Source: Acidobacteriota bacterium (GTDB lineage: Bacteria > Acidobacteriota > Blastocatellia > RBC074). Taken from it: a DNA stretch of 13,513 nt. Under the pieces are notes generated by a model. That model searched no databases and was not told the origin of the DNA. It saw only the letters and a program-made list of their open reading frames with translations. Made by a program: the position numbers and the translations under genes. Of this stretch, positions 1 to 6,350 are shown piece by piece. Location: contig JABFSD010000552.1 of NCBI GenBank assembly GCA_013140935.1, forward strand, positions 1 through 13,513. Reading direction: 5' to 3'. Position 1 is the first letter of the stretch; each line of letters opens with the position of its first letter.

Positions 1-529
1 CGACGATGCGTTCGCCGTCGTCACGCGGCAACGGCGGCAGGTCGCGTTCGGTCGGATGATACTTGCTGTTGTCGTTGGAATACGGCAGGCCGAGGAACTC
101 ATCAAAGCCGTTGCGCAACGGATTGAACGCCGCTTTCGTACCCAAATGCCACTTGCCGAAAATCGCCGTCGCGTAACCTTGTACCTTGAGCATCTCGGCC
201 ATCGTCGTTTCGTCGGCGTGCAAACCTACGGTGCTGGTGTGATTGAGCGCGCCTTGCAAGCCTACGCGATTGGCGTAACAGCCCGTCAGCAGCGAAGCGC
301 GCGACGCAGTACACACCGCTTGCGAAACATAAAAGCTGGTGAACCTGGTTCCCTCCTGCGCCAGACGGTCGAGGTTCGGCGTGCGCACGTTTTTCGCGCC
401 AAACGGCGTAATGTCGCCGTAGCCCATATCATCCATAAAGATCAGCACGATGTTGGGACGTTGTTGCGCTGCGCCATCAGCAAGCGCACACCACAGCAGC
501 AAAGCAAAAAGGCAAAGTTTGGTTTTCAT
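1..529 (-). CDS. Secreted type I sulfatase (arylsulfatase family), N-terminal part, cut by window edge
   Basis: I translated the minus strand from the ATG at 527-529; 176 codons are visible and the C-terminal part lies beyond base 1. Residues 1-22 form a signal peptide (charged start, LLLWCALA core), so the enzyme is exported. [16 protein letters not shown] (24-39) is the classic sulfatase opening with the metal-binding Asp pair. VCTASR gives the formylglycine signature C-x-A-x-R (Cys73 to Arg77), the Cys being converted to the catalytic formylglycine by a maturase not seen here. GKWHLG (125-130) supplies the conserved Lys and His of the active site. The family hydrolyses sulfate esters, often of sulfated polysaccharides; the substrate cannot be told from this fragment. 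No clear Shine-Dalgarno precedes the ATG. It is transcribed in the same direction as the next four genes but separated by more than 160 bases. Confidence 0.93.
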   Translation of the reverse strand, partial: MKTKLCLFALLLWCALADGAAQQRPNIVLIFMDDMGYGDITPFGAKNVRTPNLDRLAQEGTRFTSFYVSQAVCTASRASLLTGCYANRVGLQGALNHTSTVGLHADETTMAEMLKVQGYATAIFGKWHLGTKAAFNPLRNGFDEFLGLPYSNDNSKYHPTERDLPPLPRDDGERIV

Positions 530-556
530 AGTTTTCAGCCAGCGTTGACAGGATGG

Positions 557-575
557 GAATACGACCCACGTATTC
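557..575. repeat. Short inverted repeat upstream of the sulfatase start
   Basis: GAATACG (557-563) is followed after five bases by its reverse complement CGTATTC (569-575). It lies about 30 to 45 bases ahead of the sulfatase ATG. It could be an operator or a leader hairpin; nothing further supports a role. Confidence 0.3.
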
Positions 576-610
576 TCATTCCCTCCTGCCTGATTGGGCA
601 AACCAAGGGA

Positions 611-620
611 GCTAAATTAC
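611..620 (-). promoter_or_regulatory. Weak GTAATAT-like motif upstream of sulfatase
   Basis: The minus strand reads GTAATTTAGC from 620, 91 bases ahead of the sulfatase ATG. It resembles the GTAATATCGC motif found upstream of the two genes starting at 5095 and 6103. TAATTT or TAATAT could serve as a -10 element. No matching -35 is evident, so this is only a candidate. Confidence 0.2.
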
Positions 621-638
621 GTTGGGAGTTAAACGAGT

Positions 639-681
639 AGCGGGAGGTAGCGCGGATTACTAATCCGCGCTACCTCCCGCT
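639..681. repeat. Perfect 21-bp palindrome with one-base centre (REP-like)
   Basis: Bases 639-659 are exactly complementary to 661-681 with base 660 as the centre; the core reads GTAGCGCGGATTA then its reverse complement. It stands alone between a TIGR03437 gene and the sulfatase gene, both on the minus strand. A run of U is lacking on either side, so it is not a standard intrinsic terminator, though it would form a very stable hairpin or cruciform. The G+C-rich arms and intergenic position suggest a dispersed REP-like repeat; whether it recurs in the genome cannot be seen here. Confidence 0.8.
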
Positions 682-698
682 GTTGCTCATCCCCTCAA

Positions 699-803
699 CT
701 ATTGCCGATGCGCTTCGCTTTCACCGCACTGCCCATCATCCTCAACCAACGGCCCGATTAACAGTGTCAGGTTGTTGCGAATCGCGTCGGCAATCTTGTG
801 CAT
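699..803 (-). CDS. Possible 34-aa small ORF overlapping the upstream stop codon (TGATG)
   Basis: The TGA of the upstream TIGR03437 gene (803-805) overlaps by one base an ATG (801-803) that opens a 34-codon frame ending in TAG at 699-701. The product would begin MHKIADAIRNNLTLLIGPL and end in an acidic tail. TGATG overlaps are typical of translational coupling, and the first 19 residues could form an amphipathic helix. I recognise no family. An ORF of this size can occur by chance, and the gene it would be coupled to carries an internal stop, so confidence is low. Confidence 0.22.
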   Translation of the reverse strand: MHKIADAIRNNLTLLIGPLVEDDGQCGESEAHRQ

Positions 804-1522
804 CACTGAATGCGAATCTGCACTTTGTTGGTCACCTGCCCATCCACAGTCGCCGTCAAATCAGCCAATCCTTTGCCGATGAGGGTACGCGGCAAGCGAA
901 GGTTCAACTGATCCAGTCCGACGAAACTGCCTTGCGCACCCGCGTAAAGCACCGGCGCTGTGATGCCGCCGATGTCTACGGAAACGTTAGACAGTCCAGT
1001 GTTGAAGCGTGCGCCCGTGGCAAAGAGAACCAGGAAGACCTGCTCGCTTTCCGGCCCCAGACCAATCGGAGCCGGTACGATAGCATTGCCCTGAATCTGG
1101 GAGATGTTTTCATACGTTAGCGAACCGTCGGCTTTCACCCGCAACGCCACCGCCGCCGGTACGCCTTGCCCGGTGGCATTGGCGGCGAAGATACCCGGAG
1201 CAACGCGCGCAATCGTCACTGTGCCGGAAGCGATAGCGTTTCCGCCATTGCTTACCGTCACCGTAGCGTTGCCGTTCGGCATGCCCGCTGGCATCAGGTA
1301 GTTGATCTGACCCGGCGAAACGAAAAACAGCGGAGCCGGTCTCACCACGCCCGCACTGTCAATCACCGCAATCGAAATCCCCAGCAACGTCGTAGGCAAA
1401 ATCGCGGATTGCGCCAACGCAACGCCGCTCGCCAGATTCAACCCGAATGCGGCAACAATCATTTCGGGGGCGAGCGGCGAGGCTTTGTAACTGGCCGCCG
1501 ACACGCTCGCCACCGCAGGCAC
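803..1522 (-). CDS. TIGR03437 C-terminal domain, downstream half of a TAG-split gene
   Basis: This frame encodes a complete TIGR03437 ('Solibacter C-terminal') domain: AASYKASPLAPEMIVAAFG at the start, the LFFVSPGQINYLMPAG core, a GIFAANATGQGVPAAVALR segment, GPESEQVFLVLFATGARF, and the closing FVGLDQLNLRLPRTLIGKG and NKVQIRIQ. In acidobacteria this domain ends large secreted or surface proteins; its function is not established. The only start available is GTG at 1520-1522, without a ribosome binding site. The frame is the same as that of the 1541-2356 ORF, separated only by TAG at 1541-1543 and six further codons. I therefore read it as the 3' part of one broken gene and not as an independent protein. 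It is paralogous to the gene at the right edge of the window. Confidence 0.75.
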   Translation of the reverse strand: MPAVASVSAASYKASPLAPEMIVAAFGLNLASGVALAQSAILPTTLLGISIAVIDSAGVVRPAPLFFVSPGQINYLMPAGMPNGNATVTVSNGGNAIASGTVTIARVAPGIFAANATGQGVPAAVALRVKADGSLTYENISQIQGNAIVPAPIGLGPESEQVFLVLFATGARFNTGLSNVSVDIGGITAPVLYAGAQGSFVGLDQLNLRLPRTLIGKGLADLTATVDGQVTNKVQIRIQ

Positions 1523-1540
1523 AGACGTGACCGTCAGCGC

Positions 1541-2356
1541 CTAAGCGCGCGTACCTTCACAGTTGTTGGCATCCCGCGCTCTGACCGTGAAGTTGAACGT
1601 ACCCGCCACTGTCGGCGCTCCCGTCATCACGCCGCTGGTCGGCAACGTCAGGCCGTTGGGCAAGTTGCCCGCACTGAGCGTGAATTGATATGGCCCGGTT
1701 CCGCCCGTCGCCGTGAAAGTAACGTTCGGTGCCTGGTTCAGTGTGGCAGCAGCCAGGGTGGCCGGATTGACCGTAATCGTCACACCAGTGCAACCAACTG
1801 TGAATACGGGAGTCTGCACATCAGTGCATCCCGTCTTGCTTACGGTAATTGGCCCGTTCACCGCACCCGCCGGAACCATCACCGTGACTTGCGTCGCCGT
1901 ATTGCCCGTGATCGTCGCCGTCACGTTGTTGCTGAATTTCACGCTCGTTACGTTCGAGAGGTTCGTACCGGTGATCGTGACCACGCTGCCAACCGCACCG
2001 CTGCTCGGCGCGATGCCCGTCACCGTTGGGCAAACCGGAGGAATCGTAACCTTGCCGTCGGTGAGATTGGTTTGCGCGTCATCGTTGAGTACGAGCTTTT
2101 GAATCTTCAAAACTGATGACATACCCGCCGCGCCAATCACATCGAGCTTGAGATTGAGCAACGTGCCCGTACCGACAATCGAATTCACGCCGAAGGCCGA
2201 AACCGTCAGCTGTCCCGCCATCGCGGTATTCGTCGTGAGCGTCAAGCCGCCGCTTAACGTACCCGCCGCATCAACCGGCGTGACAGGCAGCTTCAACACC
2301 GCCAGGTCGTAAGTCACGACCTGGTCATAAGCGATGATGTCGTCTTGCGCTATCAA
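1541..2356 (-). CDS. Cohesin + IPT/TIG + putative Ig domains, upstream half of a TAG-split gene
   Basis: Residues 1-105 look like a cohesin domain lacking its first strand (AYDQVVTYDLAVL, then a GTGTLLNLKLDVIG strand and VLNDDAQTNLTDGKVTI). Residues 110-187 form an IPT/TIG domain (VTGIAPSSGAVGSVVTITGT). Residues 190-271 form a putative-Ig (He_PIG) domain with GPYQFTLSAGNLPNGLTL and ending NCEGTRA. At that point a TAG replaces the Tyr expected in the family pattern GTRAYxLTV, and the same frame goes on with ALTV into a TIGR03437 domain, so the intended product is an extracellular multidomain protein. The listed start is a TTG with no ribosome binding site. The frame is open back to a TGA at 2465-2467, but no ATG or GTG and no signal peptide occurs there. 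It is probably a pseudogene, or else affected by sequence error. Confidence 0.72.
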   Translation of the reverse strand: MIAQDDIIAYDQVVTYDLAVLKLPVTPVDAAGTLSGGLTLTTNTAMAGQLTVSAFGVNSIVGTGTLLNLKLDVIGAAGMSSVLKIQKLVLNDDAQTNLTDGKVTIPPVCPTVTGIAPSSGAVGSVVTITGTNLSNVTSVKFSNNVTATITGNTATQVTVMVPAGAVNGPITVSKTGCTDVQTPVFTVGCTGVTITVNPATLAAATLNQAPNVTFTATGGTGPYQFTLSAGNLPNGLTLPTSGVMTGAPTVAGTFNFTVRARDANNCEGTRA

Positions 2357-2405
2357 CGTACCGCCAAGATGATTTTTATCAAAAAGAACAAACTTGGTTT
2401 CGCCC

Positions 2406-4607
2406 TCACCGAATAACCGTAACCCAACCTCTACAAATTTCTGTCCAGCCTGTTGTGCAATTCCTCATTTGTAAAACGTAAATGTATTGCCCATCTGAAA
2501 CAGGTAGCCCTGCGTAAGTGTCGTCACGACCCCAAAGATGCTGCCACCAATTGTAGAGGGCATTTTCGTTTGCCACGCCGTCCCAACCTGGAATGGTTTG
2601 ATTGGCGAAACCTGTTGTCGTAGCCCCATAGAGCGACACTATTTTTGATCCCCAGCGGTCATATACCTCGAACTGGTATTCGGTTGCATTGTACGCAGGG
2701 GTAAAGCCGATTGATTGACTTAAATCCGTTGCGACCCAAAGGTCGTTAACGCCATCACCGTTGGGAGTAAAGATATTTGGGCACTGTATATTGGGAAAAC
2801 CACCTTCAAGTATAGATGCGGTTGGAATCACAATCGGTTGAGAAGTGGTCGCGGCGCATTCGTTGCGGCAGGTCACGGTATAAGGGCCAGACCCGCTTTG
2901 GACTTCAATTGATGCGGTCGTTGCGCCACCAGGTGACCAGAGATAAGTTGCGGTTGCGTCACCACAGGCACAATCGGCTGTACGCGTATACGAACGTGCG
3001 CATACACTCGTTTGCTTTACTGTTACTTTAGCCGGCGGGCGACAACTGCATACAGTTTTGATGAACACGGTATCTTTCGTAGAGCAGCCGAAGGCATCTG
3101 TCGCCGTCACTTCGTAAACGCTTGGGAAAGCCACAGAGGGATCGCTGAACACAGAGAGATCAATCGTCGGATTCGACGAAGCAGGATTATCGAGTCCAAT
3201 GGTGGGAAGCCAACTATAACTAACACCTGTTACAGCGGGAGAGCCAATCTGGATTTTCTGAGTACCGCAACAGCAAATGCTCTTGTCTGGCCCTGCGTCA
3301 GCGACTGGCGGGCACTGAATACGAATCAATCGAACCGTTTCGCTCCACCGTGTGCAACAACTCTGAACTGCCAACTTGACCCTATAGTATTTACCGCACT
3401 GGAGAGTGCATCCCTCTTGTGCGGCGAATTGTCCGACGTTCATAGTATTGGCTGTTCCCGAAAACCAACGCATGCATTCCGGCCCAATCACATTCCAGCT
3501 GGCATCAGACTCGACCACGCTCCAAAAATATCTGATCTCCCCCGTGCTGCCTGACCCGTCAGCAATGATGGCGGATTTATCGCAAAAGACCTCGCCCGGC
3601 AGCGTCAGTTGCGGGACGGCTGACGGAGGGGTATCGAATGGCAATGTGCTACCGTTCGCTAGCGAGTTCTGGCAGTTGTCAATCAGGGTATTCCCGTCGG
3701 TACCGGTCTTGGCGGTGAGTGTCCAAGTACCGCATGCATCGTCGTTGCCGAGGGCGTAAGTCAGCCTGATATGATTGGTAAAGGTTCCGCAACCAATCCC
3801 ACTGGCACCCGTCAAAACGGCGCCTCCGGGAGCCGTCAAAAGGAAATCGCTACCGTCTGCGGCAATGCTGGAACAACGAATTGGTTCACTCAGTGTGAGT
3901 TCGATTGCGCATTGGGAAGGATCAAGACTCAGGGATTTAAAGGCCGGGGGGGTGTTGTCAAAGATTGAGGCTGTCCCGCCAAATGTGAGCGTGTACCCAT
4001 TCAGATCGCCAGTGTAGTTCGTAACTAATAGGGCATACGTTTGACCTGCCGTCACATCCACCGCTGGCATCAGCGGTACTCCTCCAGAGTTGACGCTGAT
4101 AGCTGGCGTTTCAGGTTGCGCAGATAATTGCAATCCTGTTATTCCAGGGGTAGCGGAATAGTTGCAGCGTATTGGCGTGCTGTTCGGAACATTAGCGCAA
4201 CCGTTATTCGAGATATTGTAGAGCGCAAAATCGTAGTCATTCACAGTATTAATAGTAAAAGTAAGTGAACCGTTCGATTGTGCTGTAAAAATGTACCAAC
4301 CCGAATTTTTCTCAGTAATCAGACATGTGTTACTCGCTTCCTGAACAGAGCCAAAACCTGTGTAGGATTGAGTTTGCACGTAGGTGTTCTGGCATACGGG
4401 AATCCCTCCGCTACAGTCTTGCTCCGGGCCGGTATGCTGTGCGACGAGTCGTGCGCTATTGCTGCTGGTGGGGCTAATTTTGGCAAGCACAGGCGTTGCC
4501 GAAGGTTTTGCAGCGACAGCAGGCAAGGTTGTCGTTGAACGAGCGAACAACACTCCTGACACAATCAGGTTAAAGAGAATGGTAACTTTCAGGAATTGAG
4601 GCTTCAT
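2406..4607 (-). CDS. Secreted cysteine-rich protein with gliding-motility / T9SS type B sorting (CHU_C) C-terminal domain
   Basis: The product has 733 residues. The ATG at 4605-4607 is preceded by GGAG nine bases upstream. Residues 1-23 are a signal peptide. Residues 65-212 resemble the PPC-like module common in Bacteroidota surface proteins (GWYIFTAQSNGSLTFTIN, DYDFALYNIS, ALLVTNYTGDLNGYTLTFGG). Residues 216-325 start DNTPPAFKSL and read like an SbsA/Ig-like domain (ELTLSEPIRCSS). Residues 330-600 hold PKD-like, Cys-rich beta segments (VADAGPDKS). The end is a CHU_C domain: NIFTPNGDGVNDLWV (611-625), FEVYDRWG (646-653), GWDG (674-677), SDGQYIYVLQMRN (704-716), GWVTVIR (727-733). In Bacteroidota this domain directs secretion and surface anchoring through T9SS. 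The GWDG to SDGQY spacing is longer than usual. The gene is visibly more A+T-rich than its neighbours, which suggests horizontal acquisition. Its role is unknown; an adhesin-like surface protein is the best guess. Confidence 0.9.
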   Translation of the reverse strand: MKPQFLKVTILFNLIVSGVLFARSTTTLPAVAAKPSATPVLAKISPTSSNSARLVAQHTGPEQDCSGGIPVCQNTYVQTQSYTGFGSVQEASNTCLITEKNSGWYIFTAQSNGSLTFTINTVNDYDFALYNISNNGCANVPNSTPIRCNYSATPGITGLQLSAQPETPAISVNSGGVPLMPAVDVTAGQTYALLVTNYTGDLNGYTLTFGGTASIFDNTPPAFKSLSLDPSQCAIELTLSEPIRCSSIAADGSDFLLTAPGGAVLTGASGIGCGTFTNHIRLTYALGNDDACGTWTLTAKTGTDGNTLIDNCQNSLANGSTLPFDTPPSAVPQLTLPGEVFCDKSAIIADGSGSTGEIRYFWSVVESDASWNVIGPECMRWFSGTANTMNVGQFAAQEGCTLQCGKYYRVKLAVQSCCTRWSETVRLIRIQCPPVADAGPDKSICCCGTQKIQIGSPAVTGVSYSWLPTIGLDNPASSNPTIDLSVFSDPSVAFPSVYEVTATDAFGCSTKDTVFIKTVCSCRPPAKVTVKQTSVCARSYTRTADCACGDATATYLWSPGGATTASIEVQSGSGPYTVTCRNECAATTSQPIVIPTASILEGGFPNIQCPNIFTPNGDGVNDLWVATDLSQSIGFTPAYNATEYQFEVYDRWGSKIVSLYGATTTGFANQTIPGWDGVANENALYNWWQHLWGRDDTYAGLPVSDGQYIYVLQMRNCTTGWTEICRGWVTVIR

Positions 4608-4636
4608 AAGATTTTTCTCCGGGATGAACTGGCATG

Positions 4637-4676
4637 AAAAAAAGCGAGACCGAGCCGCTTGAACGATCTCGCTTTT
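4637..4676 (-). terminator. Rho-independent terminator of the 135-aa gene
   Basis: AAAAGCGAGA (4640-4649) pairs perfectly with TCTCGCTTTT (4667-4676). On the minus strand the hairpin is followed by a run of seven T (4643 down to 4637). It lies just after the TGA of the gene at 4688-5095 and before the start of the CHU_C gene, so these two genes are probably separate transcription units. Confidence 0.8.
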
Positions 4677-4687
4677 ATGGTTTCGGC

Positions 4688-5095
4688 TCAGTCGGTGTGA
4701 ACGACTAAATGAAACGCGCGATCGCTGGGGTTTCCGGCGGAATCGTGCGTATCAACCCAAACCCCTTTGTTCGCTGATCCGAATCGAAGCGCCACTCCGA
4801 TCTGGCCGGAGGGTTCAACCGAAATGCCAGGGCGACCGATGGTGGCGACATAGATGCCCTGACTGACGTCGTCTGAAAAGATCACTTCGTATTGCCCTTG
4901 CGAGAGTCGTTGAACACTTACGACATTGCGGCCTCGCACTAACGTGCCGTTGGTTTCTACCACCGCCCAGTATTCATGCACGCAACAGCGTTGGTTGCGG
5001 ACGACCGCAGGCTTGGCCGGACGCCGCGCGGCTTTGACTGCGTGTTCGTTCGGCGCATTGAGAGGGGCCGTATTGGCTTTCTTCTTTTTGTTCAT
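4688..5095 (-). CDS. Conserved-looking 135-aa protein of unknown function
   Basis: The ATG at 5093-5095 is chosen because AGGAG stands seven bases upstream; longer in-frame extensions lack this. The first 35 residues are basic and low in complexity (MNKKKK, AARRPAKPAVVR), with no signal peptide. Residues 38-133 form one compact beta-rich unit: HEYWAVVETNGTLVRG, GQYEVIFSDDVSQGIYVATI, an SGQIGVALR strand, GVWVDTHDSAGNPSDRAFHL. I recall similar 'YEVIF...DV...YVATIG...DRPFHLAV' sequences in actinobacterial and other proteins of unknown function, but can give no family name. It is followed at once by an intrinsic terminator and preceded by a 290-base region with a large hairpin, so it is probably transcribed alone. 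A Cys pair at 37-38 is notable. Confidence 0.82.
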   Translation of the reverse strand: MNKKKKANTAPLNAPNEHAVKAARRPAKPAVVRNQRCCVHEYWAVVETNGTLVRGRNVVSVQRLSQGQYEVIFSDDVSQGIYVATIGRPGISVEPSGQIGVALRFGSANKGVWVDTHDSAGNPSDRAFHLVVHTD

Positions 5096-5206
5096 GGTTA
5101 ATCTCCTTTGGTTGTTGCTGATGTGGTTAATAAGTCGGCTGCGCAAATAACAGCGCGCTCGCCAGAGAAACTCTTGTTTCATCACAATGGATGGGGCGAG
5201 GGAGTG

Positions 5207-5246
5207 GGCGATATTACCGAGGCTAAAAAAAATCTGGTGAGGCTGG
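5207..5246 (-). promoter_or_regulatory. Candidate promoter/operator, copy 1
   Basis: The minus strand has a run of eight T (5225-5232) followed by CGGTAATATCGCCC, with GTAATATCGC at 5217-5208, 122 bases upstream of the 135-aa ATG. The same arrangement (CC-G-CTC, T-run, GTAATATCGC) recurs at 6234-6270 upstream of the next minus-strand gene. TAATAT matches the -10 consensus at four of six positions. The two sites are related by eye over about 40 bases; transcription from them is inferred. Confidence 0.4.
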
Positions 5247-5287
5247 TTGAATGATTCGACTGATTGGGGAGGCTGCACAAAAAGAAA

Positions 5288-5364
5288 TGCCGACGCTGTT
5301 CGTAACGAACGCACCGCTCATCATCCCTGACAGTAGTGGTGATTCGTTACGAGCAGCGTCGGCA
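5288..5364 (-). repeat. Large imperfect hairpin, possible terminator or small repeat element
   Basis: TGCCGACGCTG-T-TCGTAACGAA (5288-5309) is complementary to 5343-5364 over 22 bases with a single mismatch; inside it CACCGCT and AGTGGTG can pair with one mismatch. On the minus strand the hairpin begins 22 bases beyond the TAA of the gene at 5387 and is followed by ATTTCTTTTTG, so it can act as a terminator for that gene. The stem is much longer than needed for termination, and each arm itself contains a GTTCGTAACGAAC-like palindrome, so a MITE or REP origin is possible. Confidence 0.65.
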
Positions 5365-5386
5365 AATTCATGGTTGTGTCAACCAG

Positions 5387-6103
5387 TTATTGGCAAACGA
5401 TCTTTACCAGATGTGCTTTACCTTTTCTGTAATTTGCCGCAGACAAAGTGTCTCCGGCGGGCAAAGTGGTCGTACTGCTGCCGTTGCCGCCAATAGGTTT
5501 CATCCATTGCAATAAAAACTGACGGCTGGGATTGCGCACCGCCTGCTGGCTCTTGCGAAACTTGATCGTCACGGTTTTTCGCTCACAGTCGCTGGTGAAA
5601 TTCAACAGATTCACCCGGCTCTGGGCTGACGTATCAGCCAGCACCAAACCCGAATTCGGCAGCACCTCAACCTGATAGTATTGAGGCCCTTTATTCTTTG
5701 CCAACACCGTCAGCGTCACCGCGATCTCGCCGCCACAGTTGGCCGACACCGTGGTGGGAGAAGTCGCAGGCTCTCCGGTGGGAGTGACGACGACAGGCGC
5801 AAACCATCTTCGCCGCTCACCACCGGAGGTATATGCCAAGCGCGGGTCGTCCTCTCCTTCTCCAAATAATTTCCAACAATCTTTCTCAATGGGTGGAGGG
5901 CCACTTCTGCGCGTGTCAGGGTTGCCTTGCGGATTCGACGCTGCTTTGTTTCCGCTCTTTTCCTGCTTGCTTTGACTGGCCGGTTTGCTTTGTTTGCCAT
6001 CCTTTTTTTGTGAAAACACGGAAACCGTGAGCGTCAGCATGGCAACCAAACTAAGCACCCAGAGAAAGCTACTTTTTGTGAAAGCTCTTTTCTCGCTTTG
6101 CAT
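5387..6103 (-). CDS. Secreted or membrane-anchored 238-aa protein of unknown function
   Basis: The ATG at 6101-6103 has AAGGAG nine bases upstream, which favours it over the longer frame. Residues 11-31 (SSFLWVLSLVAMLTLTVSVF) are a signal peptide or N-terminal anchor. Residues 32-72 are a Lys/Ser/Gln/Pro-rich linker. Residues 74-238 look like one or two small beta domains: DCWKLFGEGEDDPRLAY, then CGGEIAVTLTVLAKNKGPQYYQVEVLP, CERKTVTIKF and a C-terminal LVKIVCQ. Four Cys (76, and those in NCGGE, DCERK and IVCQ) could form disulfides. I recognise no family. The gene is divergent from TPR-CHAT across 247 bases, so the two may share regulation, and it is followed by a large hairpin. Confidence 0.82.
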   Translation of the reverse strand: MQSEKRAFTKSSFLWVLSLVAMLTLTVSVFSQKKDGKQSKPASQSKQEKSGNKAASNPQGNPDTRRSGPPPIEKDCWKLFGEGEDDPRLAYTSGGERRRWFAPVVVTPTGEPATSPTTVSANCGGEIAVTLTVLAKNKGPQYYQVEVLPNSGLVLADTSAQSRVNLLNFTSDCERKTVTIKFRKSQQAVRNPSRQFLLQWMKPIGGNGSSTTTLPAGDTLSAANYRKGKAHLVKIVCQ

Positions 6104-6350
6104 ATAGATTCGCTCCTTTTCGTTCTCTAACGATTCATCTTTACTCGCAACGAGCCGGTTGGGAACAGCGCCCAACCATGCGCTCTGCTGTAAGCTCGAC
6201 TACGCTTACGGTTAGGTAGGGTGGGAAAACAGCGCGATATTACTACTTTGAAAAAAATTACCGAGACCGGAAGGCGCTTGGCCTTTACGCCGTTCCAAAG
6301 CAACGGGTACTATCCCGCCGCCACAACAGTAAAAAGCCTTGAGAGGAAAT
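6104..6350. promoter_or_regulatory. Divergent promoter region between the 238-aa gene and TPR-CHAT
   Basis: This region must hold promoters for both divergent genes. It contains a small hairpin (GTAAGC at 6190-6195 with GCTTAC at 6204-6209), a motif copy at 6234-6270 (minus strand GTAATATCGC at 6243-6234, preceded by a run of seven T, 140 bases before the 6103 ATG), and a second small inverted repeat AAGGC-GCTTG-GCCTT near 6271-6285. No convincing -35/-10 pair for TPR-CHAT was found. Confidence 0.45.
6234..6270 (-). promoter_or_regulatory. Candidate promoter/operator, copy 2
   Basis: The minus strand reads CCGGTCTCGGTAA, a T-run, then AGTAGTAATATCGCGC. It matches copy 1 at 5207-5246 in order and spacing of blocks, with ten identical bases in GTAATATCGC. 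Its position ahead of the 238-aa gene mirrors copy 1 ahead of the 135-aa gene. Confidence 0.4.

Larger units (their letters stand above)
5096..5386. other. 291-base intergenic region between two minus-strand genes
   Basis: This gap contains a ribosome binding site for the 135-aa gene, a GTAATATCGC promoter-like motif and T-run (5207-5246 region), and the long hairpin at 5288-5364. Longer reading frames through it lack start signals and I see no further gene. Confidence 0.6.

Noticed and set aside
545..550. TTGACA as a -35 box on the plus strand
   Set aside because: No -10 at proper spacing and no plus-strand gene downstream.
56..640. 194-aa plus-strand ORF at the left end
   Set aside because: Antisense to the sulfatase, whose formylglycine motif and signal peptide are unambiguous.
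1166..2116. 316-aa plus-strand ORF, and other plus-strand ORFs over 683-2102
   Set aside because: Arg/His-rich translations antisense to recognisable cohesin, TIG, Ig and TIGR03437 domains; shadows of a G+C-rich minus-strand gene.
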